A stretch of 64,000 nt of DNA, taken from NCBI GenBank assembly GCA_963667505.2, contig OY763490.2, positions 2,418,001 to 2,482,000 on the forward strand, written 5' to 3'. This DNA comes from Aldehydirespirator sp963667505 (lineage in GTDB: Bacteria; Actinomycetota; Acidimicrobiia; Acidimicrobiales; Aldehydirespiratoraceae). Positions within the stretch are counted from its first letter, which is position 1, and every line of letters starts with the position of its first letter. A program made the translations under genes and the position numbers. The notes under the pieces are model-generated. The model was given only the letters and a program-made list of their open reading frames with translations. It did no database searches and had not been told where the DNA came from. Below are positions 28,236 to 37,362 of the stretch, piece after piece.

Positions 28236-29372
28236 TCAGACCGTCCGGCGAGGGACGCGGGCGGAGATGCAGGTCAGCACCTCGTAGGCGATGGTGCCGA
28301 GCCGTTGGGCAATTTCGGTGGCGGTGATCTCCTCGGTGCCCTGGCGGCCGATGAGCACCACCTCGTCGCCCGCCGCTGTCTCGTCGGCGACGGCTGGATC
28401 GAGCGCCACCATGAGCTGGTCCATAGTCACTGCGCCCACAATCGGGCACCGGCGGCCCCTCATCAGCACCTCCACACCGGCTGAGCCGCTGTCGCGGCGT
28501 ATGCCGTCGGCGTAGCCGACGGCGACGGTGGCCACCCGGGTGGGCTCTTCCGCCCACCAGTGACGGCCGTACGAAACGCTCTCGCCGGGTGCGACCCTCC
28601 GCACTGCGGTGACCCTCGACACCAGCTCCAGCGCGGGATCGAGGGAAGCTAGGCCGTCGATCTCCGGCGAGGGCGGGACGCCGTAGATGGCGATTCCGGC
28701 CCGGACCAGGTCTCGGCGCGCGTCGGGATGGGCCAGCAGCCCCGCTGAGTTGGCGGCGTGGACGGCACCGGTGGGCACGCCGAGGCCGCGCAGCGCATCC
28801 AAGGCCCGGTCGAACCGTCGCAGCTGCTCGGCGGTGAAGGGATCATCGGGGGCGTCTGCTACGGCCAGGTGGGTCCACACACCCTCGACGCGCAGTCCGG
28901 GTCCGACCTCCCGTAAAGCTTCGGCGACCGCCTCGAACTCGGTGGGCAGGGCACCCATGCGGTGCATGCCGGTGTCCACCTTGAGGTGGACGGCCCGCTC
29001 GGGTCCCGCCACGGCGGCCAGCGAACGGATGCCTGCCGTCGACGCCACTGTGAACCGGACGCGCTTCGGGCATTGCGCTGCGGCCGCGGCTGCGAGACCG
29101 GGTGCGACCTCCGACAGCATCAGCACAGGCGTCTCGCCGTCGATGCCCTCAGCGATCTCCAGCGCCTCGGCGACGGTGGCCACCGCCAGCCAGGAGGCAC
29201 CGCCCGCGAGAGCGGCTCGGGCTGCCGTGAGCGCGCCGTGGCCGTAGCCGTCGGCCTTGACCACCGCGCACAGGGCCGCGTCACCGGCCCGCTCAACCAG
29301 GCGGCGGACATTGGCCTCAATGGTGGCGGGCCGCACCCGGGCCACCGTCGGCGACAGACCGGCCGGGCTCAC
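28236..29372 (-). CDS. alr: Alanine racemase
   Basis: PLP fold type III enzyme making D-alanine for peptidoglycan. The PLP Lys is in AVVKADGYGHGA; VDTGMHRMG and the second-base Tyr in ESVSYGRHW are visible, as is GAVTMDQLMV. The GTG at 29372 (MSPAGLSPTVARVRP) is preferred; upstream in-frame codons run into the 72-bp minisatellite and are rejected. 378 residues. Neighbours nnr, acpS, glmS and glmM make this a wall-precursor and cofactor-repair cluster. Confidence 0.96.
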   Translation of the reverse strand: MSPAGLSPTVARVRPATIEANVRRLVERAGDAALCAVVKADGYGHGALTAARAALAGGASWLAVATVAEALEIAEGIDGETPVLMLSEVAPGLAAAAAAQCPKRVRFTVASTAGIRSLAAVAGPERAVHLKVDTGMHRMGALPTEFEAVAEALREVGPGLRVEGVWTHLAVADAPDDPFTAEQLRRFDRALDALRGLGVPTGAVHAANSAGLLAHPDARRDLVRAGIAIYGVPPSPEIDGLASLDPALELVSRVTAVRRVAPGESVSYGRHWWAEEPTRVATVAVGYADGIRRDSGSAGVEVLMRGRRCPIVGAVTMDQLMVALDPAVADETAAGDEVVLIGRQGTEEITATEIAQRLGTIAYEVLTCISARVPRRTV

Positions 29373-29413
29373 GACATGACCATGCTCACAGGCCGCCAAC
29401 CGACAGACCGGCC

Positions 29414-29629
29414 ACCGAACTGGCAGCCCACAACCCCCAAAACAGCCCCCACCGCTGCCAAACCACGACACAACACCGAACCCGCACCGAACTGGCAGCC
29501 CACAACCCCCAAAACAGCCCCCACCGCTGCCAAACGGCGGCACAACACCGAACCCGCACCGAACTGGCAGCCCACAACCCCCAAAACAGCCCCCACCGCT
29601 GCCAAATCGCGAGACAACGCCGACCAGTT
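29414..29629. repeat. Minisatellite: three 72-bp tandem repeats between alr and nnr
   Basis: Copies begin at 29414, 29486 and 29558, each starting ACCGAACTGGCAGCCCACAA; copies 1 and 2 are nearly identical and the third diverges after about 60 bp. The period is 24 codons, so every frame without a stop stays open, giving spurious NWQPTTPKTAPTAAK repeats on plus and GGGCFGGCGLPVR on minus. It fills almost the whole intergenic space and lies in the alr promoter/leader. Confidence 0.9.
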
Positions 29630-31050
29630 CACGGCGTGACGGTCCTCAACGCGCCAAGGAGGTCGCTGGCTATCAGGCGAGCGCCCGGCGTGGAAGCCGC
29701 GGCTCGCCCGTGAAGGTGCGCGGCCTCCGCGACCCGGTCGAGCAGGCGCTCGGGGCCGAAGGCAGCCAAACGGCCCGCGATCATGCCGGTGAGGACGTCG
29801 CCGGTGCCGGCCGTGGCCAACCGGGCGTCGCCGCTGGAGGCGACCCGGGCGCGTCCGCCAGGATCGGCCACCACGGTGGGGCCGCCCTTGAGCAGGACCA
29901 CAGCACCCAACTCCGCTGCGGCAGACCGAGCCGCGGCAATGCGGTCCAGGCCGGGCCGGGCCGACACAAGCGCTTCCAGTTCGGCGTCGTGGGGGGTGAG
30001 CACCGTGGGGACGGAGTCGCGGCGGCGCCTGTCCATCGTCGCGGCCACGATGGGGGCTCGCAGCAGGCGCAAGCCGTCGGCGTCCACTACCGCGGGCAGT
30101 CCCAGCGTCAGCACGTCGGCTAGACGGGCCGCGGCCGCGTCGTCGGTGCCGAGGCCCGGGCCGGTGGCGCACACGGCGAAGCGGTCGGCGGCGACGGCCA
30201 GCGGCGGCTCCGAGCGCACGACCTCGAACGGGACGACAGCGCCGACATCGGCCGAGGCGTTGAGGTGGACCATGCGGGCCCCGCTGCGCAGCGCAGCCGC
30301 GCAGGCCAGGGCGGCGGCCCCGCCCATGCCCGGCGATCCGGCCACCACCAGCGCGGCGGCCCTCCACTTGTGGGTGGCGCCCGTGCCAACGGGCAGCGGC
30401 TCTATGTCGGCATCGGTCATCAGAGCACAGGCGTCGCCATCCGCGCCGCCGAACTCGCCACCGTCACCGCAGCCGCCGCCGAACTCGCCACCGTCACCGC
30501 AGGCGTCGCCATCCGCACCGCCGACGGGGAGGCCGATGTCGGCCACCTCCACCTCGCCGCACGCCGAAGGCCCAGCGCCGAACACCAGTCCCGGCTTGAG
30601 CGCGGCGAATGTGACCGTGCGCTGCGCCGTCCACACCGGCCCGCCCAAAAGCTCGCCGGTGAGCCCGTCGAGTCCGCTGGGAATGTCCACGGCCAGCACT
30701 GGAGCGTCGGGCCTGCCCCGCTCGGGCGGGGTGTAGGGCCTCGACAGGCCCGTGCCGAAGGCGGCGTCAATGTAGAGGTCAGCGGGCGGCAGCCGTGCCG
30801 GAGCATCCGTGGCCGAGATCACTCGAACTCGCACGCCGCCCCGTCGGAGCCGTCGGGCCGCGGCCCGTCCGTCGGCGCCGTTGTTGCCCGGACCGGCCAG
30901 CACCACCGCCCGGCGCCCGTAGCGTCCGCCCATCACTGCCACCGCGGCCCGGGCCACGGCCGCTCCGGCCCGCTCGATCAGCACCTCGGTCGGCTCGGGC
31001 GCAGCCGCGTCGATCTCAGCCATCCGAGCCGGCGTGACGACCGGAATCAT
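29629..31050 (-). CDS. nnr: Bifunctional NAD(P)H-hydrate epimerase / ADP-dependent NAD(P)HX dehydratase
   Basis: Repairs hydrated NAD(P)H. The N-terminal epimerase (about 1-200) has VLAGPGNNGADGRAAARRL and DAAFGTGLSRPY. The C-terminal ribokinase-like dehydratase has VVAGSPGMGGAAAL, LTPHDAELEAL and the catalytic TAGTGDVLTGMI. The domains are joined by an unusual Gly/Asp/Cys repeat linker (GGADGDACGDGGEFGG, a CGDGGEFGG echo, then GGADGDAC). 473 residues. The ATG lies in the left copy of a 68-bp-offset duplication whose right copy holds the acpS stop. Confidence 0.95.
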   Translation of the reverse strand: MIPVVTPARMAEIDAAAPEPTEVLIERAGAAVARAAVAVMGGRYGRRAVVLAGPGNNGADGRAAARRLRRGGVRVRVISATDAPARLPPADLYIDAAFGTGLSRPYTPPERGRPDAPVLAVDIPSGLDGLTGELLGGPVWTAQRTVTFAALKPGLVFGAGPSACGEVEVADIGLPVGGADGDACGDGGEFGGGCGDGGEFGGADGDACALMTDADIEPLPVGTGATHKWRAAALVVAGSPGMGGAAALACAAALRSGARMVHLNASADVGAVVPFEVVRSEPPLAVAADRFAVCATGPGLGTDDAAAARLADVLTLGLPAVVDADGLRLLRAPIVAATMDRRRRDSVPTVLTPHDAELEALVSARPGLDRIAAARSAAAELGAVVLLKGGPTVVADPGGRARVASSGDARLATAGTGDVLTGMIAGRLAAFGPERLLDRVAEAAHLHGRAAASTPGARLIASDLLGALRTVTP

Positions 31051-31147
31051 CGCCCCGAGGCTATGACGACGGCCTGAGCGAGTCGGTGGACGAAGGACGG
31101 GAACACGACCGGAATCATCGCCCCAAGGCTATGACGACGGCCTGAGC
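31037..31147. repeat. Duplicated acpS/nnr junction
   Basis: A segment of about 43 bp at 31037-31079 recurs at 31105-31147 with one clear mismatch, offset 68 bp. Both copies contain CGATGATTCCGGTCGT on the minus strand. In the right copy TGA ends acpS; in the left copy the ATG starts nnr. The ancestral state was evidently an ATGA stop/start overlap that a tandem duplication separated. Confidence 0.85.
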
Positions 31148-31483
31148 AAGATGATCGGTATGGGACAGCGACACGAGCCACCGGCTCACGCCGTGCTCGG
31201 CCGCTCTTGATCGGGCTGCGCCGTGGAGGACCAGGTCCGGGCGGCCGTCGCCGTCCCGGACCACTTCGATGTCGGCCATCCGCATCCCGCCCAAGCCGTA
31301 GCCGAGGGCCTTGAGGGCGGCTTCCTTGGCTGCGAAACGGGCGGCCAGACGAGCCGACGGGTCGCTCGCCCGCTGCGCGTAAGCCAGTTCGCGGCCAGTG
31401 AACACCCGGCCAGCCAACGACGGGCGGCGGCGGATCACCGCACGGAAGCGGTCCACGTCCACAAGGTCGGTGCCAATCCCCAA
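31115..31483 (-). CDS. acpS: Holo-[acyl-carrier-protein] synthase
   Basis: Transfers 4'-phosphopantetheine from CoA to ACP. Core motifs LGIGTDLVDVDRFR and FAAKEAALKALG (metal and CoA binding) are present, ending SLSHTDHLAQAVVIALG. The TTG at 31483 gives 122 residues, the family norm, with GGGCGGA as ribosome site; a GTG at 31516 would add 11 residues. Between glmS and nnr on the minus strand. Confidence 0.93.
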   Translation of the reverse strand: MGIGTDLVDVDRFRAVIRRRPSLAGRVFTGRELAYAQRASDPSARLAARFAAKEAALKALGYGLGGMRMADIEVVRDGDGRPDLVLHGAARSRAAEHGVSRWLVSLSHTDHLAQAVVIALGR

Positions 31484-31875
31484 GACGTCGGTCCGCCCAT
31501 GGTGGTTGCTGCCCACGGCAGGTTGTGCGCCGCGAGCTGCGGGTCGCTCATCCCCCGCGGCGCCGGTCCGTCCGAGGTGGTTGCAGTCCTCAGCCACCTC
31601 ACAAACATAGAGCCTTCAACCGATCCCAGAATCGGAGGCCGAGCGATAAGGGGCCGCAGGTGCCCCCGTTTCGCGAAGCCCTGAGCGAGGCCTTGGCGCG
31701 CACGGCCCGAGAGCGCAGTCCCTCCGGCGAGGCCCTCAAGGTGCGGAGGGCTAAGAGGCCGAGCGGGTAGGTGAGCGAATCCGACTCATACGGGCGAGGC
31801 CGTGGCCCGAGCGGCCCGTGAGCGCCGCGAACATGAGCGGGAATGGCACCGCCGCGACGCGAGCGGCCATCACCT
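31484..31875. other. Non-coding stretch between glmS and acpS
   Basis: About 390 bp with no supportable gene. It is rich in short GAGCG/GGCGAG repeats that keep several frames open. It should contain the acpS-nnr-alr promoter on the minus strand, but no clear -35/-10 pair can be named. Confidence 0.55.
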
Positions 31876-31902
31876 GCTGGCGCTCGCGCTAGGAGCGCCA
31901 GC
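31876..31902 (-). terminator. Strong hairpin enclosing the glmS stop codon
   Basis: GCTGGCGCTC (31876-31885) and GAGCGCCAGC (31893-31902) form a perfect 10-bp stem with a 7-nt loop that contains the TAG stop of glmS. No U-tract follows. It probably acts as a 3'-end stabiliser or U-less terminator. Confidence 0.6.
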
Positions 31903-34900
31903 GGTCAGCCAGGGCTCCTATCGGGGCGGTCAGCAGGTCGACGACGGGGATCTGGGCCAACGGCCCGTCGTCGAAGACGGGCTCGGTCTCGGTGACGGCG
32001 TCGGTCAGCTCCGAGTAGCGGTTGTGGTAGCCCTGCAGCACGCTTCGGGCCGCAGCCGCCGACAGCGAGGGCGCGAAGCGGACGTGCAGCAGGGTGATGC
32101 CGACGGTGGCGCCCGCGGCCACCTCGGGGACGAACACCACCGTGCGGCCGTCGCGGAGGCCCCGGGCGGCCAGCACCCGACGCTCCACCGCCACCCGGTG
32201 CTTGCTGCCGGTCAGCGCGGGGGCCGTGGCGGTGCGCGACATGATGCCGGCCGCGACGCCGCCCTGGTCCACCACCGCGATGGTGTCCAGACCGTCGATC
32301 CGGTAGCGGGTGTGGCCCACCACTTCGGCCACCGCGGGGGCGAGATCGGCCAGGGCCCGCAGCGTCGAATAGGAGAGACGGTCGCGGGGCGCGCCCGCGG
32401 CCAGCACGGCCTTGGTGAGCGACGCCTCCAACAGGGTCTGGTCCGAGCGGGAGATCCCCACGGTGACGGTCTTGGCCTGATGGCGGATGGCGTCGATCGG
32501 TCGGGTCAGCTCGTCGATGCCGACCCCGAGCGCCGCTTCGAGGTCGTCGACCACCGCCGCGGGCGTCCCGACCCGTCCCAGCTCCAGTTCGTAGCCGTCG
32601 AGCGGCGCCGCGCCCACCGCGTAGCGCAGCAGCGTGGTGATGCTCACCGCGGTGGACGCCTCCAGATGGCCGTCGTAGTGGCCGCGGCGCAGCCCGGCCG
32701 AGAACTCGGCCGCGCTCCTCTCCAGCGTCGGCCGGGCCCGCATCAGCACCTCCTCCGCGGTGGTGTCCGAGCGGGCCGCGGCCGCCTCGACGGCCGCTCG
32801 GGCCTCTCGCAGCGGCCGGGCTCCGGCGTCGATGGCCAAGGCGGCCTCGTAGCCGAACAGGTGGCCCACCATGGTGGCCGGCAGGAAGGCCAGCCTCGGG
32901 TCGACGGCGGGCACGTGGAGCACGGCCGACGCGCCGTCGAAGCGGGTCTCGCCGTCGTCGGCCACCACCACCGGAGAGGCTCGGTGGGCCCCGAATATGG
33001 CCACCTCCTTGGCCACGTCGTCGGCCACGGAGCCCGACAGTCCGGCCGCGCACACCAGCACCAGGGGCTCGGCGGACAGGTCGATGTGCTTCTTGTCCTC
33101 GGTGACGTCGCTGGAGATCGACATGTAGCACAGCTCCGAGAGCTTGATGCGCACCTCGCGGGCCGCCACCTGGTTGGTCCCATTGCCCACCACCGCCCAA
33201 TGGCGGCGGCTAAGGGCCAGGCTCCGGGCGGCCTCGCCTATGGCGGCGCGGCGTTCCAGCACCGTCTCGAGCACTCCCGGCATGGCCCGCAGCGCCTCCA
33301 GGAGGCTGCGGCGCGTCGCGGCCCCCCGCTCGCCCCCCACCTCGGCGGCCACGGTCGCGGCCAGCAGGCAGCCGGCCGCCACCTGGGAGTAGAAGGCCTT
33401 GGTGGAAGCCACGCTCATCTCCACGTCGCGGCCGTCGGAGGTGTAGAGCACGCCGTCGGCCCGGTCGGTGAGGTCGCTGTTGCGGCGGTTGACCACGGCC
33501 ACCACCGACGCTCCCCTGGCTCTCACCAAGTCCACGGTGCGGTTGGTGTCGGTGGTGGTGCCCGACTGAGAAATCGCCACCACCAGCGTGTCGGTCATGT
33601 CGGTCCGCAGACCGAACGCCGACAGCTCAGTGGCGGGCAGAGCCTCCACCTCCACGGGAGGAGCCGGCCCGGCGTCGGCCAGCAGTGTCCTCAGGCACCG
33701 CGCGAAGCTCTCCCCCGCCACCGCGGCGGTGCCTTGGCCGATGGCCAGCACCACCGACACCGAGCCGTCCCGAAGACCCGACCGAACCTCGCCGGGAAGC
33801 GTCTCGGGCCCGATCGACAGGCGGGCACCGCCGGGCGCGTCGGTGATCCTTCCCCGCAGCGTCTTGCGGAACGACGCGGGCGCCTCGCTGATCTCCTTGA
33901 GCAGGTAGTGGCGATGATCGCCCCGGTCGATGTCCCGGGTGGTGATCGACGCGGTCGTGATCTCGGCGGGCGACACCGGCAGGCTCGTCCCGTCGTAGGA
34001 GTGCCGCGCCACGCCGTCGATCGACCCGGCCCGGCCGGCGTCCAGCTCGACGATCTGGCCTCGGCCCGCACTGGGACTGGCCCGGTTGCCGACCGCCTCC
34101 CCGTCCATCCGCAGATACTCAGACGTCTCCTCCACCACTCCGTAGGGCTCGCTGGCCACCACGAACGCCTCGTCGGCGAGCCCCACATACAGCGCCTGGC
34201 CGCTGCCTCGCAGAGCCAGCCGCAGACGATCAGGCGATTCTGCGGCGCAGACGGCCACCGCCACCGAGCCCTCGCACTCGGCCACGGTGCGCCGGAACGC
34301 CTCGCCCGGTGCCAAGCCCTGGGCCATGCGTCGGCCCATCAGCGCGGGGACCGTCTTGGAGTCGGTGGTGATCGCGGGCGGCACCCGCGCCCCGGCCGCG
34401 TCGAGCAGCGCGGCGTAGTTGTCGACGTCGCCGTTGATGGCCCCCACCACATACCTCGTGCGCTCGCCGAGCAGTTCGCTGTTGAGCGGATGGGCGTTCG
34501 GCTCCGAGACGATGCCGACGGAGGCCCAGCGGGTGTGGCCGAGCACGAGCGCGCGGGCATCCTTGGCAGCCAGCGCGGCTGCGAGGAGCTCGTCGGAGGC
34601 CACCGCGGAGCGCAGCGCCGCGGTGTTGTCGCCCAGCTCGCCGATCTCGGCCGCGGTCTTGTGGACGATGCTGAGCACGCCGTCGACGAGACGGGCCGAC
34701 CCCGTGCCGAACGACTCGTCGCCGCCGCGGCGCGCCAAGGCCTCGACCACGGCGGGGGCGGCAGGGTCGAGTCCGTGGCCGCTGACCAGCAGGTGCAGGC
34801 CGGCGGAATCGCGGCCTCGCACCTCCAGCCGGTCGAGCGCGGAGAGCGCCTGATGGACCGACAGGTAGGCCTCCACCGCGGCGGGCGACACCGAGTCTGC

Positions 34901-35353
34901 GCTCAGGCCGACCCCGGCGAGCAGCTCAGAGACCGCTTCGACGGCCCGCAACCGGTCGCGCCCGAGGGCCCAGAGTCCGTCGCGGATCCGCACCAGTTGC
35001 TCGTTGAGGCTCTCCAGGTCAGCCGGGTCGACAGAAGCGTCGGCGTCGAGTCGGGCGTCCAGGGTCGCCAGCGAGGAGGTCGCGCTGCCGATGAGAATCC
35101 TGAGGGCTCCAGCCATCGAGGGCGCCTCCAGCAGCAGACGCAGACCGGGCACGCCGCTCAGCAGGCGGTTGGCTGAATGCAGCCGTTCGGCCGCGGTAGC
35201 CAACTCCGGAGCGAGGCCCACCAGCGGGTCGCCGACCGCCGACACGGCGCCGCCGAGTGCAGCCGCGGCCGCTTCGACCGCGCCGGTGACCTCCGCTTGG
35301 TGGGGGACCGGCCGCGTCGCGGGGCGGCGCACGATGGCGATGATTCCGCACAT
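31889..35353 (-). CDS. glmS: Oversized glutamine-fructose-6-phosphate aminotransferase (GlmS), 1154 residues
   Basis: Makes glucosamine-6-phosphate, the first step to UDP-GlcNAc. The N-terminal Cys nucleophile is in MCGIIAIV, but the next glutaminase motif (EVRGRDSAGLH) comes only near residue 170, so about 150 mostly helical Ala/Leu-rich residues are inserted; normally the gap is about 20. Later motifs are GHTRWASVGIVSEPNAHP, GDVDNY, the SIS1 signature VAISQSGTTTDTN near 588 and STKAFYSQVA near 646. About 300 extra residues follow the second SIS region. Usual GlmS is about 610 residues. The position beside glmM supports the assignment. Confidence 0.9.
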   Translation of the reverse strand: MCGIIAIVRRPATRPVPHQAEVTGAVEAAAAALGGAVSAVGDPLVGLAPELATAAERLHSANRLLSGVPGLRLLLEAPSMAGALRILIGSATSSLATLDARLDADASVDPADLESLNEQLVRIRDGLWALGRDRLRAVEAVSELLAGVGLSADSVSPAAVEAYLSVHQALSALDRLEVRGRDSAGLHLLVSGHGLDPAAPAVVEALARRGGDESFGTGSARLVDGVLSIVHKTAAEIGELGDNTAALRSAVASDELLAAALAAKDARALVLGHTRWASVGIVSEPNAHPLNSELLGERTRYVVGAINGDVDNYAALLDAAGARVPPAITTDSKTVPALMGRRMAQGLAPGEAFRRTVAECEGSVAVAVCAAESPDRLRLALRGSGQALYVGLADEAFVVASEPYGVVEETSEYLRMDGEAVGNRASPSAGRGQIVELDAGRAGSIDGVARHSYDGTSLPVSPAEITTASITTRDIDRGDHRHYLLKEISEAPASFRKTLRGRITDAPGGARLSIGPETLPGEVRSGLRDGSVSVVLAIGQGTAAVAGESFARCLRTLLADAGPAPPVEVEALPATELSAFGLRTDMTDTLVVAISQSGTTTDTNRTVDLVRARGASVVAVVNRRNSDLTDRADGVLYTSDGRDVEMSVASTKAFYSQVAAGCLLAATVAAEVGGERGAATRRSLLEALRAMPGVLETVLERRAAIGEAARSLALSRRHWAVVGNGTNQVAAREVRIKLSELCYMSISSDVTEDKKHIDLSAEPLVLVCAAGLSGSVADDVAKEVAIFGAHRASPVVVADDGETRFDGASAVLHVPAVDPRLAFLPATMVGHLFGYEAALAIDAGARPLREARAAVEAAAARSDTTAEEVLMRARPTLERSAAEFSAGLRRGHYDGHLEASTAVSITTLLRYAVGAAPLDGYELELGRVGTPAAVVDDLEAALGVGIDELTRPIDAIRHQAKTVTVGISRSDQTLLEASLTKAVLAAGAPRDRLSYSTLRALADLAPAVAEVVGHTRYRIDGLDTIAVVDQGGVAAGIMSRTATAPALTGSKHRVAVERRVLAARGLRDGRTVVFVPEVAAGATVGITLLHVRFAPSLSAAAARSVLQGYHNRYSELTDAVTETEPVFDDGPLAQIPVVDLLTAPIGALADRWRS

Positions 35354-35464
35354 ATCAGACCGGGCCGTTGGCGACTTCGACTCGGGACTCTCGGCGACGA
35401 GAGGCCCGCTCCAGAATCCTGGGGCGACTTGCAGGCATATGCGACAGCCAAGACTCCCGAGATC

Positions 35465-36874
35465 TCATGGGCACGACAGCGCCTCCTCGACGAGGGCAGC
35501 CAGTCGGCCGGCCTCGGCCCGGGCGGTCTCGAAGTCGGCGGCTTCGACCATCACCCGGACCAGCGGCTCGGTGCCCGAAGGGCGGACCAGCACCCGGCCC
35601 GAGTCACCGAGGCGAGCCGCAGCGGCCGACCGAACCGGGTCGAGGACAGCGTCGAGGTCGGCAGCACGGCTAGCGGCCGGCAGCGGCACGCTCTCCAGCA
35701 CCTGGGGCATGCGGGTCATGGCCGCGGCCGCGAGGTCCCGAAGCCGGCCGCCCGAGCGTTTGAGGACGTCCAGCAACTGCACCGCGGTCAGCAGCCCGTC
35801 TCCGGTGGTGGCTAGATCGCGGAAGATCAGGTGCCCGGACTGCTCGCCGCCCAGCGTCAGGCCCCGAGCCTCCAGCGCACCGAGCACGTGGCGGTCGCCG
35901 ACCGGCGTCTCCACGACGCCAATGCCGTGGGCGGCCATGGCCCGGCGCAGGCCCAGGTTGGCCATCACCGTCACCACCACCGCGCCGCCGGCGAGTTGGC
36001 CGTGCCCTGCCCGGTCGAGCGCGCACACCGCCAGTATCTGGTCGCCGTCGATGAGCCCGCCGGTGTGGTCGACGGCCAGCACCCGGTCGGCGTCACCGTC
36101 GAACGCGACGCCGACGTCGGCACCGGCCGCGACCACTGCGGCCTGCAAGTCCTCGGGGTGCAGCGACCCGCAGCCATGATTGATGTTGTAGCCGTCGGGT
36201 TCGGCGTGGATCGTCTCGACTCCCGCACCCAGGCCGCTCAGACACTCGGGCCCCGATGCCCAGGCCGCGCCGTTGGCCGCGTCCACCACCACATGCAGTC
36301 CCGCCAGGTCACGCCCAGAGATGCTCGCCGCCACTGCGTCGACATGTCGGCGACGGGCCAGGATGCCCGTGTCCGATCGAGCGGCGTCCATGACCGCCGC
36401 TGACGCGTCCGATCGAACGGCGTCGACGGGACGCACGCGGGACGCGCCACCATCGCCCGTGCCTGCCGTCTTCAGTTCCGCCGCGCACAACTCCGCCAGG
36501 CGGCGCTCTATCGCCTGTTGATCAGCATCGCTGAGCTTGCAGCCTCCAGGCGCGAACAGCTTTACGCCGTTGTCGTGCCACGGGTTGTGCGACGCGGAGA
36601 CCATGGCCCCCGCCACACGCTGCTCGTCGCTCCAACGGGCCACGGCCGGCGTCGGGAGCACCCCGAGATCCACAGCCGACCCTCCGGCGCGACGGACGCC
36701 GCGGCACAACGCCTCCACGAGGCTGGGGCCCGAGGCTCTGGGGTCGCGCCCGGCGGCTAGCCGGTCGGCGCCCAGCACCTCGGCTGCGGCCCGGCCCAGC
36801 GCCTCGACTACTTGCGGGGTCAGATCGCGGCGGGTGTCGCCGCGCACCCCGTCGGTGCCGAAAGACAGCGTCAC
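35465..36874 (-). CDS. glmM: Phosphoglucosamine mutase
   Basis: Interconverts glucosamine-6-P and glucosamine-1-P. The phosphoserine loop is VSASHNPWHDNGVK, the Mg site VAFDGDADRVLAVD, the sugar-binding loop GGEQSGHLIF, and the phosphate-binding loop RPSGTEPLVRVM. The GTG at 36874 (MTLSFGTDGVRGD) fits the family start; 46 extra upstream codons are low complexity and rejected. 469 residues. It follows rpsI and precedes glmS, the classic actinobacterial order. Confidence 0.96.
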   Translation of the reverse strand: MTLSFGTDGVRGDTRRDLTPQVVEALGRAAAEVLGADRLAAGRDPRASGPSLVEALCRGVRRAGGSAVDLGVLPTPAVARWSDEQRVAGAMVSASHNPWHDNGVKLFAPGGCKLSDADQQAIERRLAELCAAELKTAGTGDGGASRVRPVDAVRSDASAAVMDAARSDTGILARRRHVDAVAASISGRDLAGLHVVVDAANGAAWASGPECLSGLGAGVETIHAEPDGYNINHGCGSLHPEDLQAAVVAAGADVGVAFDGDADRVLAVDHTGGLIDGDQILAVCALDRAGHGQLAGGAVVVTVMANLGLRRAMAAHGIGVVETPVGDRHVLGALEARGLTLGGEQSGHLIFRDLATTGDGLLTAVQLLDVLKRSGGRLRDLAAAAMTRMPQVLESVPLPAASRAADLDAVLDPVRSAAAARLGDSGRVLVRPSGTEPLVRVMVEAADFETARAEAGRLAALVEEALSCP

Positions 36875-36920
36875 GGCCGGCTCGGGCCAGGCCGAAGGCG
36901 CGGCCTCGGGGCCGGGGCCG

Positions 36921-37313
36921 TCAGCGCTTGCTGTACTGCGGCGCTTTGCGAGCCTTCTTGAGGCCGTACTTCTTCGATTCCTTCTTGCGGGGATCGCGGG
37001 TGAGGTATCCACCCCTCTTGAGGGTGTCGCGCAGTTCGGGCTCCACCTCCACCAACCCGCGGGAGATGCCCAGACGCAGCGCTCCGGCCTGGCCGGTGCA
37101 GCCTCCCCCGTGAATGGTGGCGTCCACGTCGTACCGGCCCTCCGCGGCCGTGACGGCCAGCGGCTCCATGATGTGCATGCGGTGCGTGCGGGAGGGGAAG
37201 TAGTCCTCCGCGGAGCGGCCGTTGACCGTTACCTTGCCCGCGCCAGGACGCAGACGGACGCGAGCGACCGACCGCTTGCGGCGACCGGTGGCTTGCACGA
37301 GTGGAGCGCTCAT
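36921..37313 (-). CDS. rpsI: 30S ribosomal protein S9
   Basis: 130 residues, including VQATGRRKRSVARVRLRPG and the terminal KKARKAPQYSKR, whose C-terminal Arg reaches the P-site tRNA. Pairs with rplM 49 bp upstream. The C-terminal SKR is canonical for S9, so the stop is secure. Confidence 0.98.
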   Translation of the reverse strand: MSAPLVQATGRRKRSVARVRLRPGAGKVTVNGRSAEDYFPSRTHRMHIMEPLAVTAAEGRYDVDATIHGGGCTGQAGALRLGISRGLVEVEPELRDTLKRGGYLTRDPRKKESKKYGLKKARKAPQYSKR

Positions 37314-37362
37314 CGTTGGATCACCTCAATCCTGCGGTGGCTTCAGTCGCCCGACCGTCGCC

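Noticed and set aside
29387..29639. Long plus-strand and minus-strand ORFs through the alr-nnr gap
   Set aside because: They are open only because the 72-bp repeat is a multiple of three and lacks stops; no start or homology support.
31802..35176. 1124-codon plus-strand ORF opposite glmS, and similar long antisense ORFs opposite pcrA, guaA and groEL
   Set aside because: Typical antisense shadows of high-GC genes; His/Gly/Arg-rich translations with no domain.
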